Of a stretch of 64,000 nt of DNA, positions 17,934 to 26,468 are shown piece by piece (the first letter of the stretch is position 1; each line of letters starts with the position of its first letter). This stretch comes from Rhodococcus koreensis (GTDB lineage Bacteria > Actinomycetota > Actinomycetes > Mycobacteriales > Mycobacteriaceae), in assembly GCF_900105905.1 (NCBI RefSeq), contig NZ_FNSV01000005.1:8451501-8515500 (forward strand). Direction: 5' to 3'. The position numbers and the translations under genes were made by a program. The notes below the pieces were generated by a model that saw nothing but the letters and a program-made list of their open reading frames with translations, had not been told where the DNA came from and made no database searches.

Positions 17934-19513
17934 AACTCTTCGGCGAGACGGGTGATCCGGTACCGAATGGTATTGCCGTGGACATGCATTCGGTCAGCCG
18001 CCTTGGACACGTTCGCGTTCGAATCGAAGTACGCACGTAGAGTGATCAGAAAGTCGGTGTGATGGGTGGCGTCGTACGCCCGGATCGCATCGATGACGTC
18101 GAACTTGTCCAGATGCTTCTCGGTGATGTACTTACCGATCTCCAGTAGGTTGAGCTCGGTCCAATAGTCTTCGAACACAGCCGCTGCCGGGGCTCGAGGT
18201 GTCGGATTCTCTCGCGTGACCGACTGGTGGTGCATCAGGTACCGCAGTGTGCGCAGCGCCTCGGTCCGGGATCGAGGTAGCTCGCTGATCTGCTCGGCGA
18301 TCCCGCCCACAGCGGAGACGACGGGATGCGCGCTGATCGTCGTCGCGTAGGAGCCGATGTCACGAATGACGCGACGGTGGGCTGCACGGGGAGAGTCGCC
18401 CGCGCAGGGCAACAGCGCATACACGACCGAGTCGATGAGGGCGCTGTACGCACTGCGGAACTGGACGTTGCACGTGACGGTCACGAGCTGCAGTAGCCGA
18501 TGTTGCTCGCGCATGGCGTCGAGGCTGCCGCCGTTCGGATGGGTGAGGGCGAACGCCGCGATGGCGAATCCGTCGGTGAACTCGAGACCGAGTTGCGCGG
18601 CGGCGAACGAGGCCCGGGCCGGATCGTCCATCAACGTCCGCATGAGATCGGCGTTGCGTCGTTCGGTGAAATCGGAAGCGGACCGGGCGTGAAGCATGTG
18701 CAGTCCGGCCAGCGGCGCCAGCCTGTCGAGCGCATCGAGGGCCGGTTGGCGGCGTTCACCTCCGGGATCGATGATCCAGATCGATCCGAGCAGTTCCCCG
18801 CCCGCCCGGACCGCGAGCGCCAGCCGGTCCGCGATCCCGCTGGGCGACTGCACGAACAGTGCGGCGGTGGAGGAGTAGACGACCTTGAAATCGGCGTCGA
18901 GGGCTGGAGGTGTCCGCTCCTGCAGGGTCAGAGTCGTCTCGCGCCGTAGGTCGTCGATCGGCTGGCCCGGCACCGTGGAGTATCCGAGGATGCGGCCCGA
19001 AGGATCGACGATGCTGGCGGCGCCATTGGTTATCGAGGCAACGGCGTTGGCGAAGGCGAACAGATCGCCCAGGCGCACGCCCGATACCGAATCGACCGCA
19101 GCACCCGCGACCGCTGTTCGTGCCATCGCGATCAGTCGTGTCCAATCCGCGTCGTCGCCGACGACGAGCACGGGAACGTCGTGACGACTGGACGCGGCCC
19201 GCAGGTCCTCGATCGGTGTTCCTCGTGCTTTGACGATCACGGCGGCGGCCTCGCCGTCGGCGGCGTGGACGAGTATCCGCTCGAATCCGGCGGACCCACA
19301 GGACACCCCCATCGCGAGGACGACGGTGTTCCTGACGTTCGCCTGGTCGTCGAGTGCGTCGTAGAGCTGTACGTCGGCGACGGGACGGCGGAGATTCTCG
19401 GCGGTCGGGTTGACGTGCAGCAGATCTTCCTGCACCAGCCTGTTCCAGGCTGACAGCGCGATCGGCGCAGGTGTCGTGTCGCGATGAGGCGACGATTCCT
19501 CCGTTCGATCCAT
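17861..19513 (-). CDS. PucR/CdaR-family transcriptional regulator
   Basis: Large regulator (about 550 aa; start ATG at 19513 or 19522, neither with a strong ribosome-binding site). It has an N-terminal sensor region, a GAF-like central part (ANAVASITNGAASIVDPSGR) and the C-terminal PucR helix-turn-helix with FDSNANVSKAADRMHVHGNT and IRYRITRLAEEFQIDF. PucR proteins often control purine, amino-acid or glycolate breakdown. It is divergent from the hydroxyacid-oxidase/ABC/RidA operon, its probable target. Confidence 0.88.
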   Translation of the reverse strand: MDRTEESSPHRDTTPAPIALSAWNRLVQEDLLHVNPTAENLRRPVADVQLYDALDDQANVRNTVVLAMGVSCGSAGFERILVHAADGEAAAVIVKARGTPIEDLRAASSRHDVPVLVVGDDADWTRLIAMARTAVAGAAVDSVSGVRLGDLFAFANAVASITNGAASIVDPSGRILGYSTVPGQPIDDLRRETTLTLQERTPPALDADFKVVYSSTAALFVQSPSGIADRLALAVRAGGELLGSIWIIDPGGERRQPALDALDRLAPLAGLHMLHARSASDFTERRNADLMRTLMDDPARASFAAAQLGLEFTDGFAIAAFALTHPNGGSLDAMREQHRLLQLVTVTCNVQFRSAYSALIDSVVYALLPCAGDSPRAAHRRVIRDIGSYATTISAHPVVSAVGGIAEQISELPRSRTEALRTLRYLMHHQSVTRENPTPRAPAAAVFEDYWTELNLLEIGKYITEKHLDKFDVIDAIRAYDATHHTDFLITLRAYFDSNANVSKAADRMHVHGNTIRYRITRLAEEFQIDFDNPTTRLWLWLRLVSTDLM

Positions 19514-19636
19514 TTGGAACATCTTACAAGCATTGTTTTCGAGCTTGGAAACTCCTCCATATGAACCAGGTGAGGTCTGGATCACTATTGGTTCCACCCC
19601 GCGCACCGGGTGTCAGCACCACTTCGAGGAGTCCCG

Positions 19637-20935
19637 ATGAAACTCAGAGATATCAGGTCGTTAGTGAATGTCGAGGGCCCCGCTCGGTCCGCGTCACAAC
19701 GGCTTGCACGGCGATGCCACAGCATCGAGGACGTACGAAAGCTGGCCGCCGCCCGTCTCCCGCTGAGCATCTTCGACTACATCGAGGGCGGCGGCGAGGA
19801 CGAAGCGTCGGTCCGCCGCAATCGTTGCTCGTTCGACGACTGGTCCTTCGTGCCACGCTGGGGCGCGGTGGAGAACCTCGACCTGGCGTCGAGTCTCCTG
19901 GGCAAGCCGGTCGCCATGCCGTTGATGCTCTCTCCCACCGGGGGAACACGCCTCTTTCACCCGGAGGGCGAACTCGGTGCGGCGCGTGCTGCTCTCGCAG
20001 CGAATGTCCCGTACGGTCTGGCACACCTGAGTACGACGCCGATGGAACTGGTCAGCGCGCAGACCCCGGGCCTTCGTCGCTGGTTCAACATCGAACCGAT
20101 GGCGGACAAGGGCATGCTCCAGGCGATGCTCGACCGGACAGCGAACGCGGGATACGAGGCCTTGCTGGTCAACGTCGATTGCCGAGCGATCGGTCATCGC
20201 GAACGCGACTACCGCAACGGCTTCACTGCACCCCCGTCCCTGAAACCGCGGACGGTCGTCGAAGGGGCACTCCATCCCGTATGGGCGTGGAGGTTTCTGC
20301 GCAACGACGCGATCGCTTTCCCCAATCTCGACGGAACCATCGCGGAGGGGCCGCTGGCGAGCACGCCGGATATGTGGCGAACCCTGCTGTCGGGTTCCTA
20401 CGAACCCACCGATTGGGACACCCTCTGCGACTTGCGCTCCCGATGGAGCGGTCCGATCGCCCTCAAGGGGTGCGTCAGCGCCGACGATGCGGCGATCGCC
20501 GCCGACATCGGGATCGACGCCATCCAGGTCAGCAACCACGGCGGTCGGCAACTCGATCACATGGCCTCCCCGCTGGACGTTCTGCCGGAGATCGTCGAAC
20601 GCGTGAACGGTCGGGTCGAGATCATCGTCGACGGCGGCATCCGCCGTGGCTCGGACGCGATCAAGGCGCTGGCGCTGGGGGCGACTGCGTGCGCGATCGG
20701 CCGTCCCTACCTCTACGGCCTCGCGGCGGCGGGCCAGGAGGGTGTTGCGCACGTGCTGCGGATCTTCGCGGAGGAGATGACCCGAACGATGATGCTGCTG
20801 GGGGTGTCGAGCATCAAGGAACTGCAGGACAGCGGGCCGTCCCTCGTGAGGAACCGCCACGCCGCCTTCGCCCGCTCGACGAACGCGTCCACCGGACCGC
20901 GCACGGCCACCCCGAAGCGGAAGTCCTCGTCATGA
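19637..20935 (+). CDS. FMN-dependent 2-hydroxy-acid oxidase/dehydrogenase family enzyme with altered active site
   Basis: TIM-barrel flavoenzyme (432 aa) of the glycolate oxidase / lactate dehydrogenase (LldD) family. Most catalytic residues are there: Tyr48 (FDYIEGG), Asp181 and Arg188 (VDCRAIGHRER), Lys277 (LKGCVS), His301 and Arg304 (SNHGGRQ), FMN-phosphate part VDGGIRRGSDAIKALALGA. The residue aligned with the second active-site Tyr (glycolate oxidase Tyr129, usual context WFQLY) is Glu153 (WFNIEP), suggesting a different substrate. GAGGAG precedes the ATG. It is the first gene of an operon with a polar amino-acid importer and RidA, which points to an amino-acid-like substrate and a reactive imine product (inference). 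Confidence 0.85.
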   Translation: MKLRDIRSLVNVEGPARSASQRLARRCHSIEDVRKLAAARLPLSIFDYIEGGGEDEASVRRNRCSFDDWSFVPRWGAVENLDLASSLLGKPVAMPLMLSPTGGTRLFHPEGELGAARAALAANVPYGLAHLSTTPMELVSAQTPGLRRWFNIEPMADKGMLQAMLDRTANAGYEALLVNVDCRAIGHRERDYRNGFTAPPSLKPRTVVEGALHPVWAWRFLRNDAIAFPNLDGTIAEGPLASTPDMWRTLLSGSYEPTDWDTLCDLRSRWSGPIALKGCVSADDAAIAADIGIDAIQVSNHGGRQLDHMASPLDVLPEIVERVNGRVEIIVDGGIRRGSDAIKALALGATACAIGRPYLYGLAAAGQEGVAHVLRIFAEEMTRTMMLLGVSSIKELQDSGPSLVRNRHAAFARSTNASTGPRTATPKRKSSS

Positions 20936-21855
20936 CGAGTCGTCCCGGAGGCTACTCTCACCGATTCCTGTGTGCCGGCGCACTCGCCGCCCTTCTCCTC
21001 TCCACGGTTGGTTGCGGTCGGCTCGAGGAATTTGCGGACCCGCCGGCCTCGGCTCCCGTCGAGGGTGACAGCACGCCGTCGCTTGCGGTGAACGAATCGG
21101 CCGTCGCACTGCTGCCCGGTTCGGTGTCCGCACGGCACACGCTGCGGGTGGCGATCCCGACGAACGAACCTCCTACCCAGTTCTATTCGGAGGGCACCCG
21201 GTACATGACGGGCACGAACCCCGACATTGCGAGACTCATCGGGAAGGCCCTGAACCTGGATGTCGACATCAAGGTTGTCAATTTCGACTCCATCATTCCC
21301 GGCATCGCTGCCGGACGCTACGACATGACGGTGTCCTCGATGACGCCCACCACCAAGCGAATGGCGGCAATGGATTTCGTCGACTACATGCGAATGGGGA
21401 ATGCCATCGTCGTCGCGAAGGGAGCGGAGCCCGTCACGAGGGACACTCTCTGCGGCAGGAGAGTCGGCGTCCTGACGGGCTCGTATCAGCTCACCGTCAA
21501 CGTTCCGGCCTACGAGCAGGACTGCGCGGCCGCCGGCAAGCCGCCGATCCGGATCGGCCAGTTCCAGGACACGCGGCAGGCGATCTCTGCGCTGACCAGC
21601 GGCCGGCAAGATGCTGTGCTGGCAGACTCACCGATCCTCGAGTACGCCACGGCCAACAATCCGGCAATCGAGGTGTCGGACACGTTCGACTACACCCCCG
21701 TCGCGGTCGGCGTGACCAAGGAACCAGCACTCGTCGACGCCGTATCCGCGGCACTCGACTCCGTCATCGCCGGCGACGCGTACCGGGAAGTCCTCGAGAA
21801 ATATGGTGCGGAGTCCGCGATGATCACCCGAGCTCGCGTCAACGCGGCCCAATAA
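20932..21855 (+). CDS. Polar amino-acid ABC transporter substrate-binding lipoprotein (family 3)
   Basis: Binding protein of 307 aa. The signal peptide ends in LLLSTVGCG, a lipobox with Cys24. The family-3 domain begins with LRVAIPTNEPPTQFYSEGTR and contains NPDIARLIGKALNLDVDIKV and AGRYDMTVSSMTPTTKRMA. Start ATG overlaps the oxidase stop (ATGA), so supply of binding protein is coupled to the enzyme. It should deliver an amino acid or derivative to the permease encoded next. Confidence 0.9.
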   Translation: MTSRPGGYSHRFLCAGALAALLLSTVGCGRLEEFADPPASAPVEGDSTPSLAVNESAVALLPGSVSARHTLRVAIPTNEPPTQFYSEGTRYMTGTNPDIARLIGKALNLDVDIKVVNFDSIIPGIAAGRYDMTVSSMTPTTKRMAAMDFVDYMRMGNAIVVAKGAEPVTRDTLCGRRVGVLTGSYQLTVNVPAYEQDCAAAGKPPIRIGQFQDTRQAISALTSGRQDAVLADSPILEYATANNPAIEVSDTFDYTPVAVGVTKEPALVDAVSAALDSVIAGDAYREVLEKYGAESAMITRARVNAAQ

Positions 21856-21866
21856 GGAGACCTACC

Positions 21867-22802
21867 ATGCACCAATTGGCCTCGCGAGACGCCTTCCCTC
21901 CGCCGTCGGCGGTATCGGCGTCCCCGGACACGTCCATCCCGGTTGTGCCACTCAAACATCCTGTCCGGCAAACATTCGGACTGGCACTGTTCATCGTCGC
22001 CGTGGCGGTGACGTGGAACGTCGCAACCAACGACCGGTTCCATTGGAATGTCGTGTCGTCCTATCTCTTTGCGCCGGAGATACTTCGAGGGGTTGTTCTG
22101 ACGATCATCCTGACGATCGTCTCGATGACTGCCGGTATTTCGCTCGGAACGCTCCTTGCCGTCATGCGACTGTCGGAGAACTCGATCGTCAGTTCGATCA
22201 GCCGCGGCTACATCTGGTTCTTCCGGGGAACTCCGCTCCTCGTCCAACTGATCTTTTGGTACAACATCGCAGCCCTGTATCCCACCATCTCGATCGGAAT
22301 CCCCTTCGGGGGACCCGAATTCATGATCGGTTCCGTCAACACGCTGATCACGCCACTCGGGGCCGCCCTCCTCGGGCTGTCCCTGAACGAAGCGGCCTAC
22401 ATGGCAGAGATCATCCGCGGTGGCATCGGATCGGTGGACAACGGCCAGTACGACGCGGCTCAGGCGCTGGGAATGAACAAGACTCAGCTGATGCGCCGGG
22501 TCATTCTTCCTCAGGCGATGCGTGTGGTGTTACCGCCGACGGGGAACCAGGTGATCTCGATGCTGAAAGGGACCACCCTCGTCAGCGTTCTGGCGATCTC
22601 CGATCTGCTGTACTCCGCGCAGATCATCTATTCGCTGAATTACCAGACGATCCCGCTGCTCATCGTCGCGAGCCTGTGGTATCTCCTGATGACCACCATC
22701 CTGAGCTTCTTCCAGGACAAGCTCGAGAAGCACTACGCGCGCGGTTTCACCGCGGCGGTCACCCCCGCACGCCGTCGATTTGCACTGGGAAGGGCGAAAT
22801 GA
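21867..22802 (+). CDS. Polar amino-acid ABC transporter permease
   Basis: Permease of 311 aa of the HisM/GlnP type with five or six helices. YIWFFRGTPLLVQLIFWYN and NEAAYMAEIIRGGIGSVDNG followed by GQYDAAQALGMNKTQLMRRV, the EAA loop that docks the ATPase, are typical. AAGGAGA lies before the ATG. It is placed 11 nt after the binding protein and overlaps the ATPase gene by ATGA. A single permease suggests a homodimer. Confidence 0.92.
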   Translation: MHQLASRDAFPPPSAVSASPDTSIPVVPLKHPVRQTFGLALFIVAVAVTWNVATNDRFHWNVVSSYLFAPEILRGVVLTIILTIVSMTAGISLGTLLAVMRLSENSIVSSISRGYIWFFRGTPLLVQLIFWYNIAALYPTISIGIPFGGPEFMIGSVNTLITPLGAALLGLSLNEAAYMAEIIRGGIGSVDNGQYDAAQALGMNKTQLMRRVILPQAMRVVLPPTGNQVISMLKGTTLVSVLAISDLLYSAQIIYSLNYQTIPLLIVASLWYLLMTTILSFFQDKLEKHYARGFTAAVTPARRRFALGRAK

Positions 22803-23563
22803 ACACCGTCATGGTGAAAGCAGAGGGAGTCCGGAAGCGATTCGGTGCCACCGAGATCCTCAAGGGCATCGACCTCAGTGTCGAGCGCGGCTCGGTGACC
22901 TGCCTCATCGGACCGTCCGGATCTGGGAAGACAACCTTCCTGCGCTGCATCAATCACCTCGAGAAGGTTGATGCGGGCTGCCTGTACGTGGATCAACAGT
23001 TGATCGGCTACTCGGAACGCAATGGCCGGCTTCACGAGATGAAGCCCCGCCAGACGGCACGGTCTCGACTGAATGCCGGCATGGTGTTCCAGCGCTTCAA
23101 CTTGTTTCCGCACATGACCGTGCTCGAGAACATCATCGAAGCCCCGATCCACGTTCTCGGCAGACCCCGCGACGAGGTGACGGCGGAGGCACACGTGCTG
23201 CTCGATCGTGTCGGACTGGGGAACCGAGGTCAGGCATACCCACGGGAGCTGTCCGGGGGACAGCAACAGCGGATCGCGATTGCCCGCGCCCTGGCGATGA
23301 AGCCCAAGTTGCTGCTCTTCGACGAGCCGACCTCCGCGCTCGACCCGGAACTCGTCGGTGAGGTACTGGACGTGATGAAGTCCCTTGCCGAAGCCGGTAT
23401 GACCATGGTCGTGGTTACCCACGAGCTGGGGTTTGCCCGCGAGGTCAGCGATCAGATCGTCTTCATGGATCAGGGTGTCGTCGTCGAGGCGGGCCCGCCG
23501 GCCGAGGTTCTGGGGAACCCACACCAGGAGAGGACCCGCGCGTTTCTCTCGAAGGTGCTGTGA
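22799..23563 (+). CDS. Polar amino-acid ABC transporter ATP-binding protein
   Basis: ATPase of 254 aa, GlnQ/HisP class. Walker A GPSGSGKTT, Q-loop VFQRFNLFPHMTVLENI, signature ELSGGQQQRIAIARAL, Walker B LLLFDEPTSALD and H-loop VVTHE are all intact. It completes the importer whose other genes precede it and is followed after 51 nt by RidA. Confidence 0.93.
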   Translation: MNTVMVKAEGVRKRFGATEILKGIDLSVERGSVTCLIGPSGSGKTTFLRCINHLEKVDAGCLYVDQQLIGYSERNGRLHEMKPRQTARSRLNAGMVFQRFNLFPHMTVLENIIEAPIHVLGRPRDEVTAEAHVLLDRVGLGNRGQAYPRELSGGQQQRIAIARALAMKPKLLLFDEPTSALDPELVGEVLDVMKSLAEAGMTMVVVTHELGFAREVSDQIVFMDQGVVVEAGPPAEVLGNPHQERTRAFLSKVL

Positions 23564-23614
23564 ACACCTCACCCGCCCGCCCGCGACCGATAGCAACGAA
23601 CAATCAGGATTGAG

Positions 23615-24004
23615 ATGCACATGAACAGGCAACAGATCAGCACAGAACATGCACCCAGCCCCGCAGGGCCCTACTCTCAGGCGATCATTGCCGACGGGGT
23701 CCTGTACACAGCAGGTCAGACGCCCCACCACCCCGATACGGGGGAGCTCGTCGGCTCCACCATCGAAGAACAAACGGACCAGGCGATGCGCAATCTCGCA
23801 GCCGTACTCGAATCGTGCGGCTCGGACTTCTCGCGCGTGGTCAAAGCGACCGTCCACCTGCAGAATCCGGCGCGAGACTTCACCGGTTTCAACGAGACCT
23901 ATCAGAAGTTCGTCTCGCACCCGTATCCGGCGCGGACCACCGTCGGATCGCACCTCGGTGACTTCCTGGTCGAAATCGACGTCGTCGCCCTGTGCCCCCG
24001 CTGA
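23615..24004 (+). CDS. RidA family reactive-imine deaminase
   Basis: Small protein of 129 aa (YjgF/YER057c/UK114 family). SPAGPYSQAIIADGVLYTAG and the C-terminal PARTTVGSHLGDFLVEIDVV, with the Arg that binds the substrate carboxylate, are the family signatures. RidA trimers hydrolyse 2-imino acids to 2-keto acids and ammonia. As last gene of the oxidase/importer operon it probably clears an imine made by the flavoenzyme or a downstream step. A 6-bp hairpin follows the stop. Confidence 0.9.
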   Translation: MHMNRQQISTEHAPSPAGPYSQAIIADGVLYTAGQTPHHPDTGELVGSTIEEQTDQAMRNLAAVLESCGSDFSRVVKATVHLQNPARDFTGFNETYQKFVSHPYPARTTVGSHLGDFLVEIDVVALCPR

Positions 24005-24019
24005 CCGGGTCGATGGCGC

Positions 24020-24036
24020 ACTCCGACCGGCGGAGT
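24020..24036 (+). terminator. Weak hairpin after RidA
   Basis: ACTCCG (24020-24025) and CGGAGT (24031-24036) pair across a 5-nt loop 16 nt after the RidA stop. It may end the catabolic operon and insulate the retron element that starts about 65 nt later. Confidence 0.4.
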
Positions 24037-24101
24037 CGCTCGATTTGAAAGCAAGACCGATAGGGCCCCGCACGGCAGAAGTCATGTGGCATTCTCACGA
24101 G

Positions 24102-24275
24102 GTGCGACGGTGCGGAGGTGAGAGTGGTGTGGCCGGTTCGCCGACCGCGACCACGTCAGGGGTAACCCCTGGCTCGACAGTGTTCACCGGAGACACCGTC
24201 CGACGCGCGACCGCATGCTCCGCGTGCTCCGGCGCGCCGCAGACGACAGGTATCGGTCACCTCGCACCGTCGCAC
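24102..24275 (+). ncRNA. Candidate retron msr-msd non-coding RNA
   Basis: A 174-nt element directly in front of the reverse transcriptase. Its ends are complementary: 24102-24114 pairs perfectly (13 bp) with 24263-24275, and, after a one-base bulge at G24115, 24116-24121 pairs (6 bp) with 24257-24262. These would be the a1/a2 repeats of a retron. Inside are a hairpin at 24124-24154 (GTGGU/ACCAC plus an inner CGGU/ACCG), a strong hairpin at 24155-24173 with arms CAGGGG/CCCCTG and loop TAA, and a long imperfect stem from 24187 to 24256 that includes CGTC/GACG, GCGCG/CGCGC and GCATGC/GCGTGC. A G (24122) follows a1, the position of the branching guanosine in known retrons. Length and order match characterised retron RNAs; the assignment remains an inference without msDNA evidence. 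Confidence 0.72.
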
Positions 24276-24277
24276 AC

Positions 24278-25687
24278 ATGACGGAACGTCCGGCCCTGCC
24301 GCCCGAGTTCGCCCGTCGCCTCGCAGCGGCGGCGATCGATGGAACCTGGACGAGGGCCGGCCTCGTCCTCCGCTTCGAGGAATCCGGAGTGCCGGACGCC
24401 GCCCGGATCGCGGCACGGCTCCACGACCTCATGCCCACGCCGCCGATCGACGGCATCGACAGCGTCTTTCGGCTGCTGTCGGACCTCCCGCTGATCGAGC
24501 GAGCAGAGCCGATTGTCGACGAAGTCTCCGGCAACGACTGGAGGTTCGACGTCCCGCAGTGGTCGCGCACCGCCGCGGTCGCCGAGGCGGTCGGCCTCAC
24601 CCCCGCCGAACTCGACTGGTTCGCCGATCCCGGCGGGTGGCTGCGCACGAAGGCGCCGCCGCTGCAGCACTACCGCTATCGGATCCGGCCGGACAACCGC
24701 CTGCTCGAAGCGCCGAAGGAACGCCTCAGGGAGGTACAGCGCCGGATTCTGCGGACCGTCCTCGATCGCGTTCCGCCTCATGCGGCGGCGCACGGATTCG
24801 TCCGAGGCCGCAGTGTCCACACCTTCGCCGGCCCGCATGCGGGGCATGAGGTCGTGCTGCGCATCGACCTTCGGGCGTTCTTTCCCTCGGTTTCGCGGAC
24901 GCGGGTGCGGGCGGTCTTCGACGCACTCGGCTATCCGACCCGGGTGTCGCGGGTGCTCGCCGGGCTCTGCACGACGTCGACCCCACCCGGTGTCCTCGCG
25001 CAGCTTCCCTTCGACGCGGCGAGCCGGCTCCGGGGTGCGCACCTACCGCAGGGGGCGCCGACGTCGCCGGCTCTCGCCAATCTGGTTGCACACCGGCTCG
25101 ATCGCAGGCTGGCCGGACTTGCGCGCGCCCACCGCGTCGCGTACACCCGGTATGCCGACGACCTCGCGTTCTCCGGCTCGGATCTGGCGGTGGATCGACT
25201 GATCCACGCCGTCGGCCGGATCGTGACGGACGAAGGCTTCGCCGTCCACCCCGGCAAGACCCGGGTGATGCGAGCACACCGGCGGCAGCACCTGGCCGGG
25301 CTGGTGGTCAACACTCGTCCGCAGGCGTCCCGTGCCGAGTACGACGACGTGAAGGCGCTGCTGTTCAATTGCGTTCGGCACGGACCGGATTCGCAGAATC
25401 GTGACGAAAGACCGCACTTTCGCGAGTACGTCTACGGGCGCATCGCCTGGGTCGGGGAATCGAACGAGAGCAGGAAACGTTCGCTGCATGCACTGGCCGC
25501 CCGAGTCGACTGGACAAGTAGCGGCCGCGGGGGCGCCGCCGGACTGTGGTCAGCCGCGGCCGATGTACGGCATGCGGGAGGCCATGATCGTCATCGTCGG
25601 CACGGTGACGTCGAGGGGCAGCTCGACCAGCCGGGTCACCGCGTCCGCGACGTACCGCGGATCGAAGGTGGGTTCCGCTCGCACTGA
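24278..25687 (+). CDS. Retron-type reverse transcriptase
   Basis: RNA-directed DNA polymerase of 469 aa. Residues 1-125 are an N-terminal extension ending in AVGLTPAELDWFADPGGWLR, a segment seen ahead of many retron polymerases. The core (about 130-412) shows LLEAPKERLREVQRRIL, IDLRAFFPSV (Asp197), LPQGAPTSPALANL, the catalytic YADDLAFSG (Asp294, Asp295), HPGKTRV, GLVVN and the thumb HFREYVYGRIAWVGESN ending at VDW. Retron markers are altered: domain X NAxxH reads FAGPH and the VTG triplet reads LAG. Residues 413-469 lie antisense over the next gene and look non-domain. The ATG is 2 nt after the a2 repeat, without a Shine-Dalgarno; an in-frame ATG at 24215 would lie inside the RNA. Confidence 0.88.
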   Translation: MTERPALPPEFARRLAAAAIDGTWTRAGLVLRFEESGVPDAARIAARLHDLMPTPPIDGIDSVFRLLSDLPLIERAEPIVDEVSGNDWRFDVPQWSRTAAVAEAVGLTPAELDWFADPGGWLRTKAPPLQHYRYRIRPDNRLLEAPKERLREVQRRILRTVLDRVPPHAAAHGFVRGRSVHTFAGPHAGHEVVLRIDLRAFFPSVSRTRVRAVFDALGYPTRVSRVLAGLCTTSTPPGVLAQLPFDAASRLRGAHLPQGAPTSPALANLVAHRLDRRLAGLARAHRVAYTRYADDLAFSGSDLAVDRLIHAVGRIVTDEGFAVHPGKTRVMRAHRRQHLAGLVVNTRPQASRAEYDDVKALLFNCVRHGPDSQNRDERPHFREYVYGRIAWVGESNESRKRSLHALAARVDWTSSGRGGAAGLWSAAADVRHAGGHDRHRRHGDVEGQLDQPGHRVRDVPRIEGGFRSH

Positions 25688-26296
25688 TCCGTCCGGTTGG
25701 CGGGCGGATTGGCCGATGCCGGCCGTCATGGCGGTTGCGGCGTTCCCGATGTCGATCTGGGTGCAGCAGATGTCGTGGTCGCGTCCGTCGAGCGCGATCG
25801 ACTTGGTCAACCCCGACACCCCGTGTTTGGTTGCCGTGTAAGCGACGCTCGCGGGTCGTGGCGTGTGCGCGGACAGTGAGCCGTTGTTGATGATGCGTCC
25901 CCCGCGAGGTGTCTGCGACTTCATCATTCGCACCGCCTCTCGGGAGCAGAGGAAGACCCCAGTCAGATTTGCGGCGACTGTCCGGTCCCAGTCCTCCGGT
26001 TCGATCTCGTCCACCGCGCCGGAGGGGCCGAACGTGCCGGCGTTGTTGACGAGTACGTCGAGGCGGCCGAACCGTTCGGCGACGGCGGCGAAGACGCTGT
26101 GCACGGACTTGGGTGAGGAGACGTCGGCCGGTACCACGAGCGCGTGGTCGTGCCCGTACGCCGTCTGATCGAGGGCGTCGCGTGTCCGTCCGGTCAGCAC
26201 CACGTGGTGTCCGGCGTCGAGTAGTGCGGTCGTGATGGATCGTCCGATGCCCGAGCCGGCACCCGTCACGACGATGACCCGTTCCGTCACGTTCAC
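25550..26296 (-). CDS. SDR-family oxidoreductase
   Basis: Short-chain dehydrogenase of 248 aa with the GAGSGIGRSI nucleotide-binding loop, NNAGTFG and the catalytic YTATKHG; Ser in NNGSLSAHT completes the triad. The C-terminal MTIMASRMPYIGRG resembles SDRs annotated as 3-oxoacyl reductase-like or sorbose reductase-like. It is transcribed toward the reverse transcriptase and the two reading frames overlap tail to tail by 138 bp. Upstream it is divergent from the nitroreductase gene. Confidence 0.87.
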   Translation of the reverse strand: MNVTERVIVVTGAGSGIGRSITTALLDAGHHVVLTGRTRDALDQTAYGHDHALVVPADVSSPKSVHSVFAAVAERFGRLDVLVNNAGTFGPSGAVDEIEPEDWDRTVAANLTGVFLCSREAVRMMKSQTPRGGRIINNGSLSAHTPRPASVAYTATKHGVSGLTKSIALDGRDHDICCTQIDIGNAATAMTAGIGQSARQPDGSVRAEPTFDPRYVADAVTRLVELPLDVTVPTMTIMASRMPYIGRG

Positions 26297-26468
26297 TCCT
26301 CAATTCGGTCGACAACACATGCTCACGACCAACTGATGGTAACCATCGAACTGTCGCCGATCGCCGGTGTTCGACAGCCGCCGTTCGGTCGGCCGGTTCG
26401 TGGTGCCCGCAGGAATCACGGTGCGCCGAACCCTGGAGTGGGGACGCGGAGTCGGGTTTCCTGTCCCG

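Noticed and set aside
24215..24277. Upstream ATG of the RT gene
   Set aside because: It lies inside the candidate msr-msd RNA, has no ribosome-binding site and adds an Arg-rich stretch; the start at 24278 is preferred, though also without a clear site.
25550..26296. SDR gene as retron effector
   Set aside because: It is on the opposite strand, convergent, and an ordinary metabolic dehydrogenase.
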